Assembly: GCF_014205875.1 (NCBI RefSeq)
Contig: NZ_JACHEN010000015.1
Coordinates: 56,594-120,593 of the forward strand
Reading direction: 5' to 3'
From: Anaerosolibacter carboniphilus
GTDB lineage: Bacteria > Bacillota > Clostridia > Peptostreptococcales > Thermotaleaceae
DNA: 64,000 nt
The notes below the pieces were generated by a model. That model did no database searches and was not told where the DNA came from. It saw only the letters and a program-made list of their open reading frames with translations. A program made the translations under genes and the position numbers. Numbering within the stretch: position 1 is the stretch's first letter; each line of letters opens with the position of its first letter. Shown piece after piece: positions 31,232-40,106 of this stretch.

Positions 31232-32773
31232 ATTAATAGTTTAAACTTCATAGCTATCATTCTCGTTATAGCAGTAATTAGCTTTGTAGTAGGATATTTT
31301 CTGAGAAGGAATATTGCCGAAGGCAAATTAAATAGTGCAGAGCAAAGAGCAAAAGAAATTGTCAGCGAAGCGCAAAAAGATGCCGAAACAGCAAAAAAGG
31401 AAATTCTGCTAGAAGCAAAGGAAGAAGTTCACAGGTTAAGAAGTGACTTTGAGAAAGACAGTAGGGAAAGACGAAACGAAATTCAAAGATTAGAAAGAAG
31501 ACTTGTTCAAAAAGAAGAAACTTTGGATAGAAAATCTGAAAATCTTGAGAAGAAAGAAGACATGTATAACAAGAAACTAAAGGAAGTTGCAGAAAAAGAA
31601 GAGGAAATAGAAGAGCTTTATCAAAAGGAACTTCTAGAACTTGAAAAAATTTCTGGTCTTACCTCAGAAGATGCAAAAGAGTTGCTTTTAAACGATATAC
31701 AAAAAGAGATTAAGCATGAAGCTGCTATGATGATTAAAGAGATAGAACAAAAAGCAAAAGAAGAAGGCGAGAAAAAGGCAAAAGAAATTATTTCTTATGC
31801 AATACAAAAATGTGCAGCGGATCACGTAGCAGAAACAACAGTATCTGTTGTTGCTCTTCCTAACGATGAAATGAAGGGAAGAATAATTGGTAGAGAAGGT
31901 AGAAATATAAGGGCTTTAGAAACTCTGACAGGAATAGACTTAATTATTGACGATACACCAGAGGCAGTGATACTTTCAGGTTTCGATCCGATTCGGCGAG
32001 AGGTTGCAAGAATTGCCCTTGAAAAATTAATTGTAGACGGAAGAATTCATCCCGCTAGAATTGAAGAAATGGTAGAAAAAGCTAAAAAAGAAGTGAACAA
32101 TATGATCAAAGAGGAAGGCGAACAGGCTACCTTTGAGACAGGGGTACATGGACTACATCCAGAATTGATTAAGTTGCTTGGAAGATTAAAATTTAGAACA
32201 AGCTATGGGCAAAATGTATTAAAGCATTCTATAGAAGTTTCTCATTTAGCAGGTTTAATGGCTACTGAGTTGGGAGCAGATGTGAAGCTTGCAAAAAGAG
32301 CAGGTTTGCTGCACGATATTGGAAAGGCTGTTGACCATGAAATTGAGGGAACCCACGTAGAAATTGGTATGGACTTGTTGAAGAAGTATAAAGAGTCTAA
32401 TGAAGTAATCCATGCCATGTCAACCCATCATGGTGATTATGAGCCTCAGACGATTGAAGCCGTTTTAGTCACAGCAGCTGATGCGATTTCTGCTGCGAGA
32501 CCAGGTGCAAGGAGAGAGACTTTAGAGACATATATTAAGCGTCTTGAGAAACTAGAAGAAATTGCAAGTGCATATGATGGCGTTGAAAAATCATTTGCAA
32601 TTCAGGCTGGTCGTGAAATAAGAATTATGGTGAAGCCGGAAGAAATGGCAGATGCAGATATCATTTATTTAGCCCGAGATATAACGAAGAAAATTGAAAG
32701 CGAACTGGAATATCCAGGTCAAATTAAAGTAAATGTAATTCGAGAAACGCGAGCAATAGAATATGCAAAATAA
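31232..32773 (+). CDS. rny: Ribonuclease Y (start codon apparently ATT)
   Basis: Membrane-anchored endoribonuclease that starts mRNA decay in Firmicutes. The open frame runs from a stop at 31214 and contains the expected N-terminal membrane helix ([19 protein letters not shown]), a long coiled coil (to about residue 200), a KH domain ([15 protein letters not shown]) and an HD domain ([10 protein letters not shown]). No ATG, GTG or TTG occurs in frame before 31523, which would remove the helix and about 97 residues. A strong AGGGGAGGTG at 31215-31224 is 7 nt before ATT at 31232. That start gives 513 residues, the normal length. The ATT start is inferred. Confidence 0.88.
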   Translation: MNSLNFIAIILVIAVISFVVGYFLRRNIAEGKLNSAEQRAKEIVSEAQKDAETAKKEILLEAKEEVHRLRSDFEKDSRERRNEIQRLERRLVQKEETLDRKSENLEKKEDMYNKKLKEVAEKEEEIEELYQKELLELEKISGLTSEDAKELLLNDIQKEIKHEAAMMIKEIEQKAKEEGEKKAKEIISYAIQKCAADHVAETTVSVVALPNDEMKGRIIGREGRNIRALETLTGIDLIIDDTPEAVILSGFDPIRREVARIALEKLIVDGRIHPARIEEMVEKAKKEVNNMIKEEGEQATFETGVHGLHPELIKLLGRLKFRTSYGQNVLKHSIEVSHLAGLMATELGADVKLAKRAGLLHDIGKAVDHEIEGTHVEIGMDLLKKYKESNEVIHAMSTHHGDYEPQTIEAVLVTAADAISAARPGARRETLETYIKRLEKLEEIASAYDGVEKSFAIQAGREIRIMVKPEEMADADIIYLARDITKKIESELEYPGQIKVNVIRETRAIEYAK

Positions 32774-32775
32774 TA

Positions 32776-32806
32776 AAGCACACTAAGTGTGCTTCTATTA
32801 TTTTTT
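32776..32806 (+). terminator. Terminator after rny
   Basis: AAGCACACT/AGTGTGCTT stem with a 1-nt core, effectively a 7-bp stem and small loop, then a T-rich tract ending in six Ts. Confidence 0.8.
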
Positions 32807-32930
32807 GAGAAGATAGGATAAGGCGATTAAATATTAACAAGTCCAGACTAGGATAATCATCATGCTGAAAAGTAAAATCGTTGTGTTTGGATGATTTGTT
32901 TAAATTTTCTTATTTCTTTTTTAGAAAAAA

Positions 32931-32958
32931 AAGGATTTGCAGGATATATGTAGAATAT
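32931..32958 (+). promoter_or_regulatory. Sigma-H-type promoter for spoVS
   Basis: AAGGATTT, 11 bp, then GTAGAATAT matches the Bacillus sigma-H consensus RAGGAWWT-N11-RNNGAATWW at every fixed position, 72 bp before spoVS. In Bacillus subtilis spoVS is sigma-H dependent. Confidence 0.7.
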
Positions 32959-33029
32959 AGTAATTTGATATAATATATCATTCTTTTAAATGAGTCAATT
33001 CAACTCTATTATTAAAGGGGGCTTTCATC

Positions 33030-33290
33030 ATGGAAGTATTAAAAGTATCAGCAAAATCAAATCCAAACTCTGTTGCAGGAGCATTAGCTGGCGTTTTAAG
33101 AGAACGCGGTGGTGCAGAAATCCAAGCAATTGGTGCGGGTGCTCTGAATCAAGCAGTGAAAGCAGTAGCTATTGCGCGAGGATTCGTTGCTCCTAGTGGT
33201 GTTGACCTAATATGTATTCCTGCCTTCACAGATATTCAGATAGATGGCGAAGAAAGAACTGCCATTAAGCTTATTGTTGAACCAAGATAG
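33030..33290 (+). CDS. spoVS: Stage V sporulation protein S
   Basis: Small Alba-like protein of 86 residues, almost invariant across spore formers (MEVLKVSAKSNPNSVAGALA opening, ending with IKLIVEPR). Needed for efficient sporulation and proposed to bind nucleic acid. AAAGGGGG precedes the ATG. A sigma-H-like promoter lies upstream and a terminator follows, so it is monocistronic. The rny-spoVS order is a common clostridial arrangement. Confidence 0.97.
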   Translation: MEVLKVSAKSNPNSVAGALAGVLRERGGAEIQAIGAGALNQAVKAVAIARGFVAPSGVDLICIPAFTDIQIDGEERTAIKLIVEPR

Positions 33291-33303
33291 TTTATTACTA
33301 GAA

Positions 33304-33336
33304 GAAGACCTGTTTTTACGGGTCTTTTGCTTTTTT
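33304..33336 (+). terminator. Terminator after spoVS
   Basis: AAGACCTG/CGGGTCTT stem (one wobble) followed by TTGCTTTTTT. Confidence 0.85.
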
Positions 33337-33421
33337 ACATATTTTAAAGAAATTTGTGCAAATATATATTTTAGTGTGAGAGTAATGATTCATTCAATTG
33401 TTCGCGCAAGGGGGTAGAGGC

Positions 33422-34234
33422 TTGAAAATAGATATGCATATTCATTCCACGGCATCGGATGGAATATTAAAGCCTTCAGAAATTATTGATTGGGCTGTTA
33501 AACTGGGATTAAAGGGTGTTGCCATCACAGATCATGACACTGTTGACGGTTTAGATGAGGCCGATCGATCTGCTAAAGCATATAAAGATTTTTTATTTAT
33601 ACCTGGTATAGAGTTTAGTACACAATTCATGGATCATGAAGTACACATATTAGGTTATTGGATTGATTATGGGGATCCTGGAATCATTAAATTAACTGAA
33701 AAAATTAAGGATGATAGAGCACAAAGGGGAAGGCGAATCATAGAGAAGCTGGTTGAATTAGGTTACCATATAACCTTTGAAGAAGTTTTATCATCGTCAA
33801 AGGGAGGTGCCATAGGTAGGCCCCATATCGGGAGATTACTCGTAGAGAAAGGTTATAGACGAACGATACAAGATACGTTTGAAACACTGCTTGGAAAAGG
33901 AAAACCTGCTTATATAGAGCGATTCAAACTGTCTCCTGAAGAAGCCATTGCTACTATCATTAATGCAAAAGGAGTTCCTGTATTGGCACATCCAGGACTG
34001 TTAAATAAGGAAATAGACATTATGGAAATCATTAGTAAAGGAATAAGGGGAATAGAAGTATACCATAGTAAGCACGAAAGAAAAGATTGGCAGCGATTCT
34101 TAGCGATAGCGAAGGAGCATGGACTTTTTGTTACAGGAGGATCTGATTACCATGATACTTTTCTAAACACAAGACCTACAATAGGAAGTGTAGGGATATC
34201 CTTTGATGAAATTTATGAATTTGTAGATAAGTAA
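33422..34234 (+). CDS. PHP-domain metal-dependent phosphoesterase (TrpH/RNase AM-like)
   Basis: About 270 residues with the PHP metal ligands in MHIHSTASDG, ITDHDTVDG, PGIEFS, GRPHIGRLL, LAHPGL and GGSDYHD. This is the YciV/TrpH branch; its Escherichia member (RNase AM) is a 5'-3' exonuclease acting on short oligoribonucleotides and rRNA 5' ends. That activity is plausible here, not proved. Start is TTG at 33422, 7 nt after AAGGGGG; the residues before it in the open frame look non-coding. Confidence 0.88.
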   Translation: MKIDMHIHSTASDGILKPSEIIDWAVKLGLKGVAITDHDTVDGLDEADRSAKAYKDFLFIPGIEFSTQFMDHEVHILGYWIDYGDPGIIKLTEKIKDDRAQRGRRIIEKLVELGYHITFEEVLSSSKGGAIGRPHIGRLLVEKGYRRTIQDTFETLLGKGKPAYIERFKLSPEEAIATIINAKGVPVLAHPGLLNKEIDIMEIISKGIRGIEVYHSKHERKDWQRFLAIAKEHGLFVTGGSDYHDTFLNTRPTIGSVGISFDEIYEFVDK

Positions 34235-34253
34235 AGTAATGATAGCAGATAAA

Positions 34254-34286
34254 AAAGATATGGACGAACTTCCATATCTTTTTTTA
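34254..34286 (+). terminator. Terminator after the PHP gene
   Basis: AAAGATATGG/CCATATCTTT perfect stem, 8-nt loop, then seven Ts. Confidence 0.92.
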
Positions 34287-34398
34287 TAAAAATAGACATA
34301 TTAATATGAACATAAACTGATTAATTTATGATAATGTTTGTGATTTTTAACTTGTTATTGTATAATACTAATGTAAACAATTTAAAGGAGTGGAAGCA

Positions 34399-35829
34399 AT
34401 GTCATCAACATATGAGAATCCTTTGATTACAAGATATGCCAGCCGAGAAATGACAGAACTATTCTCATCTGATACAAAGTTCAAAACATGGAGAAGTCTT
34501 TGGATAGCTTTGGCAGAAGCGGAAAAAGAACTAGGGTTGGACATCTCTGATGAGCAAATTGAAGAGATGAAGAGATACAAGAATGATATTAATTATGAAG
34601 TGGCAATGAAAAGAGAAAAAGAGACAAGACATGATGTAATGTCTCATGTATATGCCTTTGGTGTTCAGTGCCCAAAGGCTAAGCCGATTATCCACTTAGG
34701 CGCTACCAGTGCATATGTTGGAGATAATACAGATATCATTGTGATGGACCAGGCGTTAAAGCTTATTCAGAAAAAGTTGATTAATTTTATGGACAATATG
34801 GCTACCTTTGCGTTAAAGTATAAAGATTTACCAACCCTTGGCTTTACCCATTTTCAGCCTGCTCAGCTGACAACCGTAGGAAAGAGAGCAACCCTATGGC
34901 TAATGGATTTTTTAATGGACTATGAAGACTTAGAATATGTATTAAGCACTATCTCCCTTAGGGGTGTTAAAGGAACCACAGGAACTCAAGCCAGTTTCCT
35001 AAGCTTGTTTGATGGGGACCATCAAAAGGTCAAGGAATTGGATAAACTTGTGACAGAAAAGATGGGATACCAAAAAATATTTCCGGTAACAGGACAAACA
35101 TACTCAAGAAAGCTTGACTATAGGATATTATCTGTCTTGAGCAGCATTGCACAAAGTGCTCATAAAATGACAAATGACCTTCGCTTATTGCAACATTTGA
35201 AGGAAGTAGAAGAACCTTTTGAAACAAATCAGATAGGATCTTCAGCTATGGCATACAAGAGAAACCCTATGCGAAGTGAAAGAGTCGCATCCCTAGCCAG
35301 ATATGTGATTTCCAATATCATGAATCCTGCTATGACGGTGTCAACTCAATGGTTTGAGAGAACTTTAGATGATTCTGCAAATAGAAGAATATCCATTCCA
35401 GAAGCTTTTTTGGCTGTTGATGCAATACTTGAGATCTGTATTAATGTTTCTTCTGGGTTGGTTGTTTATGAAAAGGTAATCCAGCAGCATGTGATGAGTG
35501 AGTTGCCTTTTATGGCAACAGAAAACATAATGATGGAAGCTGTCAAGCAAGGCGGAGATAGGCAAGAACTACATGAAAAAATAAGAAGCCATTCCATGGA
35601 AGCTGCGAAACAAGTTAAGATGGAAGGAAAGCCAAATGATTTATTAATGAGGATTGCAGAGGATGAAACATTTAAGTTGACTAAAGATAATATTGATAGG
35701 CTTGTGAACCCCACACTCTACATTGGTCGTGGACCGCAACAGGTAGTAGAGTTCATTGAAGAACATATTCGACCTATCATAGAACGTAATAAGGAAATTC
35801 TAGGATTAGAGATTGATTTAAAAGTATAG
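34399..35829 (+). CDS. purB: Adenylosuccinate lyase
   Basis: Acts twice in purine synthesis: on SAICAR, and on adenylosuccinate to give AMP, releasing fumarate each time. 476 residues; the fumarase/aspartase signature is SSAMAYKRNPMRSER near 285, with further conserved TSAYVGDNTD and GTTGTQASF segments. AAAGGAGTGG favours the ATG at 34399 over the GTG 9 bp upstream. It is alone in its transcription unit, with a terminator on each side. Confidence 0.95.
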   Translation: MSSTYENPLITRYASREMTELFSSDTKFKTWRSLWIALAEAEKELGLDISDEQIEEMKRYKNDINYEVAMKREKETRHDVMSHVYAFGVQCPKAKPIIHLGATSAYVGDNTDIIVMDQALKLIQKKLINFMDNMATFALKYKDLPTLGFTHFQPAQLTTVGKRATLWLMDFLMDYEDLEYVLSTISLRGVKGTTGTQASFLSLFDGDHQKVKELDKLVTEKMGYQKIFPVTGQTYSRKLDYRILSVLSSIAQSAHKMTNDLRLLQHLKEVEEPFETNQIGSSAMAYKRNPMRSERVASLARYVISNIMNPAMTVSTQWFERTLDDSANRRISIPEAFLAVDAILEICINVSSGLVVYEKVIQQHVMSELPFMATENIMMEAVKQGGDRQELHEKIRSHSMEAAKQVKMEGKPNDLLMRIAEDETFKLTKDNIDRLVNPTLYIGRGPQQVVEFIEEHIRPIIERNKEILGLEIDLKV

Positions 35830-35838
35830 AATGATAGA

Positions 35839-35870
35839 AAATGCAAGATTGAGTTCTTGCATTTTTCTTT
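35839..35870 (+). terminator. Terminator after purB
   Basis: ATGCAAGA/TCTTGCAT stem with a short loop, then TTTTCTTTT. Confidence 0.85.
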
Positions 35871-36006
35871 TGTCCATATTTGCAGGAAAACAGATACTAT
35901 ATGTAGTATTAAAAGATTATGAAAGTTCAATTAATTTTTCAGCAGAAAGAATATATTCTTTTGGATATATAAAATATCTATATACTATTGAAAAGGGGGG
36001 AGAATT

Positions 36007-37755
36007 TTGCTTGAAAATAAAATGCAATATTATAGGGTCAATGAAATATTTTCCAAAGACTATATTAGTGTAGAACCCCATATGAAGCTTTCGGAAGTCA
36101 TTTATTTTGTTCTAAGAGAAAATATGCAAGAAGCATTGATTATGGACGGAGACAAAAAACTTTTGGGAATGATTACTTTGGCAGATATTTCAGTCTTCTT
36201 AAAAGGGCGTTATGATCTTTCCCTGCCTGTTTCTCAATACATGAAGACTGATGTTCTTACAACCCAAGGAGATGAGCTTATCAGTAAAGCGCGAAAGATA
36301 TTAATTGAAAAAAAAATAGGGCGTTTGCCTGTATGTGATGGTGGTCAGGTAATTGGTATTTTAAGAAGTGATAATATTCGTGACAGCTACTATATGAAGC
36401 TAGAGATGATCAATAAACAGTATAGGCATATTATTAATAATATGCATGAAGGTGTCACTGTTACAGATGCCACTGGTTACGTTATTTTTTGGAATAAAAG
36501 TGCGGAAAAGATTTATGGAATAAAAGCTACAGATATTCTTTATCAAAAACTTATAGATTTTTTTCCCAATGCTCTTACCCAATCGGTTATTGAAAGTCGT
36601 ATACCCATAGAGAATGTATATCATTCTCCAAAGCCAAATTATTATGTAATTATCAGTGCGTTACCTATATTTATTGAGGATGAATTTATGGGTGTAGTGG
36701 CAACGGAAAGGGATGTAACGGAATATAGAAACCTATCTGTCAGTTTAGAAAAAGCAAATTCTCAAATTAACCTTCTGAAAGAAGAAGTAGAAAAAATTAC
36801 GCAGGGTGGTTTTTCTTTAGGAAATATTATAGGTAAAAGTCCAGTTATCCAGGGTAAAATTCAACTAGCAAAGCACGTATCTCAGACAGATACCAGTGTT
36901 TTGATCACAGGGGAAAGTGGAACAGGAAAAGAGGTTTTTGCAAGAGCCATCCACCATCATAGTAAAAGACAAGGGCATTTTGTTCCAGTAAACTGCAGTG
37001 CAATTCCTCAAAGTCTTTTTGAGAGTGAGTTTTTTGGATATGTAGGAGGTGCTTTTACAGGCGCACTAAAGAGAGGGAAATTAGGATATTTTGAATTGGC
37101 AAACAATGGAACGATTTTTCTTGATGAAATAGGAGATTTGCCTATAGAGCTTCAAGCGAAATTGCTTCGGGTTCTTCAAGAGGGAAATGTCTTACGTATC
37201 GGATCAGAAAAATCGATATCCATCGATGTTCGTATTATCTCAGCTACCAATAGAAATCTTAAAGATATGGTAAAGAAAGGTTATTTTAGAGAAGATTTAT
37301 ACTATCGGTTAAACGTGGTGGAAATGGAATTGCCACCTCTAAGAGACCGAAAAGAGGATATCGTTTTGCTATTTGATTACTTTTTACAGGAAATATGTCG
37401 CAAAAACAATATAAAAATTCATCATATAGAGAAAGAAGTCTTTGATATTTTATATAAATATGAATGGAAGGGTAATATACGCGAGTTAAGAAATACCGTG
37501 GAATGTATGGTAGTACTGAGTTATGATCATCGCATTACAATGTCATCTATACCCCAGTATATCATTGAAGGAACCCTAGACAAGATAGATAAAAGGACCA
37601 AACCTTCAAGTCTTGAGGACATGGTGAAATCATCTGAGATCGATATGATTCGGAATGCATTAGCTGAAGCAAAGGGAAATAAAGCAAAGGCAGCGAAATT
37701 ATTAAATATTCCAAGAAGTACCTTATATTATAAGTTAAGTCAATATGGAATGTAA
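36007..37755 (+). CDS. Sigma-54-dependent transcriptional activator (CBS-PAS-AAA+-Fis HTH)
   Basis: Enhancer-binding protein of 582 residues. Two CBS domains (about 1-125) form a ligand-sensing module and a PAS domain (about 135-250) follows. The AAA+ motor has Walker A GESGTGKE near 301, the sigma-54 contact loop GAFTGA near 347 and the FLDEIGDLP Walker B. A Fis-type helix-turn-helix ends it (KAKAAKLLNIPRSTLYYKL). The CBS-PAS layout resembles PrdR, the proline-reductase activator. TTG at 36007 follows GGGGGGAG; an ATG at 36022 is an alternative. Three palindromes and a -24/-12 promoter lie directly downstream, so the transporter/dehydrogenase genes are the likely target. Confidence 0.93.
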   Translation: MLENKMQYYRVNEIFSKDYISVEPHMKLSEVIYFVLRENMQEALIMDGDKKLLGMITLADISVFLKGRYDLSLPVSQYMKTDVLTTQGDELISKARKILIEKKIGRLPVCDGGQVIGILRSDNIRDSYYMKLEMINKQYRHIINNMHEGVTVTDATGYVIFWNKSAEKIYGIKATDILYQKLIDFFPNALTQSVIESRIPIENVYHSPKPNYYVIISALPIFIEDEFMGVVATERDVTEYRNLSVSLEKANSQINLLKEEVEKITQGGFSLGNIIGKSPVIQGKIQLAKHVSQTDTSVLITGESGTGKEVFARAIHHHSKRQGHFVPVNCSAIPQSLFESEFFGYVGGAFTGALKRGKLGYFELANNGTIFLDEIGDLPIELQAKLLRVLQEGNVLRIGSEKSISIDVRIISATNRNLKDMVKKGYFREDLYYRLNVVEMELPPLRDRKEDIVLLFDYFLQEICRKNNIKIHHIEKEVFDILYKYEWKGNIRELRNTVECMVVLSYDHRITMSSIPQYIIEGTLDKIDKRTKPSSLEDMVKSSEIDMIRNALAEAKGNKAKAAKLLNIPRSTLYYKLSQYGM

Positions 37756-37771
37756 TGTCAGAAAACCGACA
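37756..37771 (+). promoter_or_regulatory. Predicted activator site 1 (TGTCAG-N4-CCGACA)
   Basis: Imperfect 16-bp palindrome beginning just after the regulator stop codon. It shares the TGTC-N8-GACA frame with sites 2 and 3; its centre is 18 bp from that of site 2. Confidence 0.5.
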
Positions 37772-37773
37772 CG

Positions 37774-37789
37774 CGTCAAAAAATTGACG
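37774..37789 (+). promoter_or_regulatory. Predicted activator site 2 (CGTCAA-N4-TTGACG)
   Basis: Perfect 16-bp palindrome with the same GTCAA/TTGAC arms as site 3, about 200 bp upstream of the sigma-54 promoter. Confidence 0.6.
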
Positions 37790-37854
37790 GATCGTTGAAG
37801 TCTTTAATTATTAATGGTAAACGGGTATGCAATTAAAAACTACATTACAATATA

Positions 37855-37870
37855 TGTCAATTAATTGACA
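37855..37870 (+). promoter_or_regulatory. Predicted activator site 3 (TGTCAATTAATTGACA)
   Basis: Perfect 16-bp palindrome about 120 bp upstream of the sigma-54 promoter, a normal distance for an enhancer-type binding site. Confidence 0.6.
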
Positions 37871-37879
37871 CCGCTAAAA

Positions 37880-37925
37880 GGTGCCAGGCCTATAAATGAA
37901 TGATGACAGGCCTGGCATCTTTTAT
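37880..37925 (+). terminator. Terminator after the sigma-54 activator gene
   Basis: A 12-bp stem GGTGCCAGGCCT/AGGCCTGGCATC (one wobble) with a 16-nt loop, followed by a T-rich stretch. It separates the regulator and its sites from the sigma-54 promoter. Confidence 0.8.
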
Positions 37926-37975
37926 TTATATAGAATTTGCTTGTTGGCTTTAGTCATGAAATTATTTGAAAATTT

Positions 37976-37991
37976 TGGCATGTTAATTGCT
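37976..37991 (+). promoter_or_regulatory. Sigma-54 (-24/-12) promoter for the transporter operon
   Basis: TGGCATGTTAATTGCT matches the RpoN consensus TGGCAYG-N4-TTGCW, with GG and GC exactly 10 nt apart. It drives the gene at 38138, leaving a leader of about 135 nt. Confidence 0.85.
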
Positions 37992-38137
37992 TAATAAGTA
38001 GTAGGAATATAGTATTTTATCTTTCTTTGGATTCCGCGGCGCTTCATAGCTCCATCTAGAAGAATAAAGGTATTGAATATTATTCAGAAATGAAAGGAGG
38101 ATAGAATTTTACAAATATTGATTAAAGGAGGGTTTGT

Positions 38138-39625
38138 ATGAGTCAGCAAAAAGAACAATGGGCTAGTAGATGGGGATTCATTGCAGCATCGATAGGTATG
38201 GCAATAGGTACAGGAAATGTATGGAGATTTCCAAGGGTAGCGGCTGCAAACGGAGGAGGGCCTTTCATTATTGCATGGACGATTGCCTTGTTTGTTTGGT
38301 CTATACCGCTACTTATGGGTGAAATGGTCATGGGTAGAAGAACAGGACTTGGAACGATTGGTGCTTTCCGTGACTATGTAGGAAAGAAGTATACCTGGAT
38401 GGGTACTTGGATTGCAGCAGTATGTTTATTGATTATGTTTTACTATTCCGTAATCATGGGCTGGTGTGTTAAATATTTTACCCTGGCAGTAACAGGCGCA
38501 TTTAGTAAACCAGTGGGTACAGAAGTAACGGAAGCGATTTGGAAAACATTTACTACTACACCTTCACAGACGATTCTTTTTCATTTCATTTCTATGGCTG
38601 TAGCAGGTTTCATTATTTACAAAGGTGTAACAAACGGAATTGAAAAGGCATCAAAAATCATGATTCCCACATTGTTTGCTCTAATAATTTTTGCTGCTTT
38701 AAGATCCATAACACTCCCAGGTGCATCAAAAGGACTGGAATTTTTATTTAGTCCGAAGCTTCATATGCTTGCTACTCCCAAGATTTGGCTAGAGGCCTTT
38801 ACCCAGGCAGCGTGGTCAACAGGGGCAGGATGGGGTTTTATTATTACATATGCAGTATATACAAAGAAAAAAGAGGATGTTGCAGGAAATTGTATGATTA
38901 TGGGCTTTAGCGATAATGTAGGTGCTTTAATTTGCGGGATGGCGGTGCTACCAGCGATCTTTGCCCTCTCTCCAGCACCAGAAGCTGCAATTTCTGCAGG
39001 GAATACTGGGATTACTTTCATTTATTTGGCGCAATTATTTACAACCATGCCATTTGGTTCTGTCTTATCGGCACTCTTTTTCTTGGCGATGTCCATCGCT
39101 GCCTTAACTTCGCTACTACCCATGATTGAGGTGGGTGTTAGGAACTTTATGGATGCAGGCTTAGATAGACAAAAAGCAACTTTAATTGTTGTAATTGGAG
39201 GATTTTTAGCAGGTATTCCATCTGCCTATAGCTTAAATATCAATGATAATCAAGATTGGGTATGGGGCGTAGGATTACTTTTTAGTGGACTTTTTGTTGC
39301 TATTGCTCTTATGAAACGCGGACTTGAGAAGATCAGAAATAACGACATCAATACACCTTGGTCAGATTTCAAAGTTAATAAATGGTGGACAGTCAGTGTG
39401 GCATTGTTCCCTGCATTCGTGACAATCATTATAGGCTGGTGGTTATGGCAAGCGATTACTTGGTATCCAGATAATTGGTGGGATCCAACAGAAACCTTTA
39501 GTGTAGGTACGATCGCTCTTCAATTTGGTATCTTGCTTGCATTTGCAGGATTATCAAACAATTGGCTAGCAAATAGGATAGGGAGAGGCAGAGACATAAT
39601 GGAATCAACAGAGGAGGCGAAGTAA
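38138..39625 (+). CDS. Sodium-dependent NSS/SNF-family transporter
   Basis: Neurotransmitter:sodium symporter family member of 495 residues with about 12 membrane segments. The unwound first helix carries GNVWRFPRVAAANGGGPF (residues 27-44), which binds Na+ and substrate in LeuT. Bacterial members import amino acids. The substrate is unknown, but the adjacent flavin/iron-sulfur dehydrogenase suggests an amino acid or N-methylated amine. Controlled by the sigma-54 promoter at 37976. AAAGGAGGG precedes the ATG; another AAAGGAGG occurs about 40 bp upstream. A tiny partner subunit follows 1 bp after the stop. Confidence 0.93.
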   Translation: MSQQKEQWASRWGFIAASIGMAIGTGNVWRFPRVAAANGGGPFIIAWTIALFVWSIPLLMGEMVMGRRTGLGTIGAFRDYVGKKYTWMGTWIAAVCLLIMFYYSVIMGWCVKYFTLAVTGAFSKPVGTEVTEAIWKTFTTTPSQTILFHFISMAVAGFIIYKGVTNGIEKASKIMIPTLFALIIFAALRSITLPGASKGLEFLFSPKLHMLATPKIWLEAFTQAAWSTGAGWGFIITYAVYTKKKEDVAGNCMIMGFSDNVGALICGMAVLPAIFALSPAPEAAISAGNTGITFIYLAQLFTTMPFGSVLSALFFLAMSIAALTSLLPMIEVGVRNFMDAGLDRQKATLIVVIGGFLAGIPSAYSLNINDNQDWVWGVGLLFSGLFVAIALMKRGLEKIRNNDINTPWSDFKVNKWWTVSVALFPAFVTIIIGWWLWQAITWYPDNWWDPTETFSVGTIALQFGILLAFAGLSNNWLANRIGRGRDIMESTEEAK

Positions 39626-39626
39626 T

Positions 39627-39731
39627 ATGTCATCAACTTCCATTATTATGATGGTTATAACTTTGGGATTCTATTTTTGTGGATTTTTGTATTTATTAAA
39701 TAGAGCTTTTAAATCACAGAACAATAAGTAG
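39627..39731 (+). CDS. Small single-helix NSS transporter subunit (MetS-like)
   Basis: A 34-codon gene beginning one base after the transporter stop, with GAGGAGG inside the end of the transporter gene as its ribosome site. It encodes one membrane helix (residues 5-25, rich in Ile, Met, Phe and Leu) followed by a short basic/polar tail ending NNK. Size, composition and position match MetS-type small subunits that accompany bacterial NSS transporters such as MetP. Role inferred from family and context. Confidence 0.8.
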   Translation: MSSTSIIMMVITLGFYFCGFLYLLNRAFKSQNNK

Positions 39732-39740
39732 GAATAATGA

Positions 39741-39773
39741 TTGGATTCTTCCCCGAACAGGGGAAGAATCCAA
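39741..39773 (+). promoter_or_regulatory. Long intercistronic hairpin between transporter and dehydrogenase genes
   Basis: Perfect 14-bp inverted repeat TTGGATTCTTCCCC/GGGGAAGAATCCAA with a 5-nt loop and no T-run, so not a typical terminator. It may protect the 3' end of the transporter mRNA or set expression ratios within one transcript. Confidence 0.6.
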
Positions 39774-39797
39774 ATAAATCATGATGGAGGTGTCACC

Positions 39798-40106
39798 ATG
39801 AGAATACAGGAGCATCCAATCGTAAGCTTTGAAAGAGGAAGAACTGTACAATTCACGTACAATGGACAAATACTAGAAGGATATGAAGGAGAGACCATTG
39901 CCGCTGCATTGCATGCAGCAGGAATAAAAGTATTAAGTCATAGTCATGAAAAGCAAAGACCTAGAGGTTTCTACTGCGCCATAGGAAATTGTTCCTCTTG
40001 TTTAATGGTTGTAAACGGGGAACCAAATGTAAGAATTTGTGTTGAAATGCTCCAAGAAGGAATGCATATAGATACACAAACAGGGAAAGGAGATATTCTG
40101 CGATGA
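39798..40106 (+). CDS. (2Fe-2S)-binding subunit, HcnA/proline-dehydrogenase gamma-like
   Basis: Small ferredoxin-like subunit of 102 residues with a plant-type [2Fe-2S] motif CAIGNCSSC plus a later cysteine (RICVEML). It corresponds to HcnA and to the small subunit of D-hydroxyproline/opine and dye-linked proline dehydrogenases. GGAGGTGTCACC precedes the ATG at 39798. Its stop overlaps the next start (ATGA), so the two are translationally coupled. Confidence 0.87.
   Translation: MRIQEHPIVSFERGRTVQFTYNGQILEGYEGETIAAALHAAGIKVLSHSHEKQRPRGFYCAIGNCSSCLMVVNGEPNVRICVEMLQEGMHIDTQTGKGDILR

Noticed and set aside
35831..36073. 80-codon plus-strand ORF between purB and the sigma-54 activator
   Set aside because: Overlaps the purB terminator and the start of the activator in another frame; no ribosome site.
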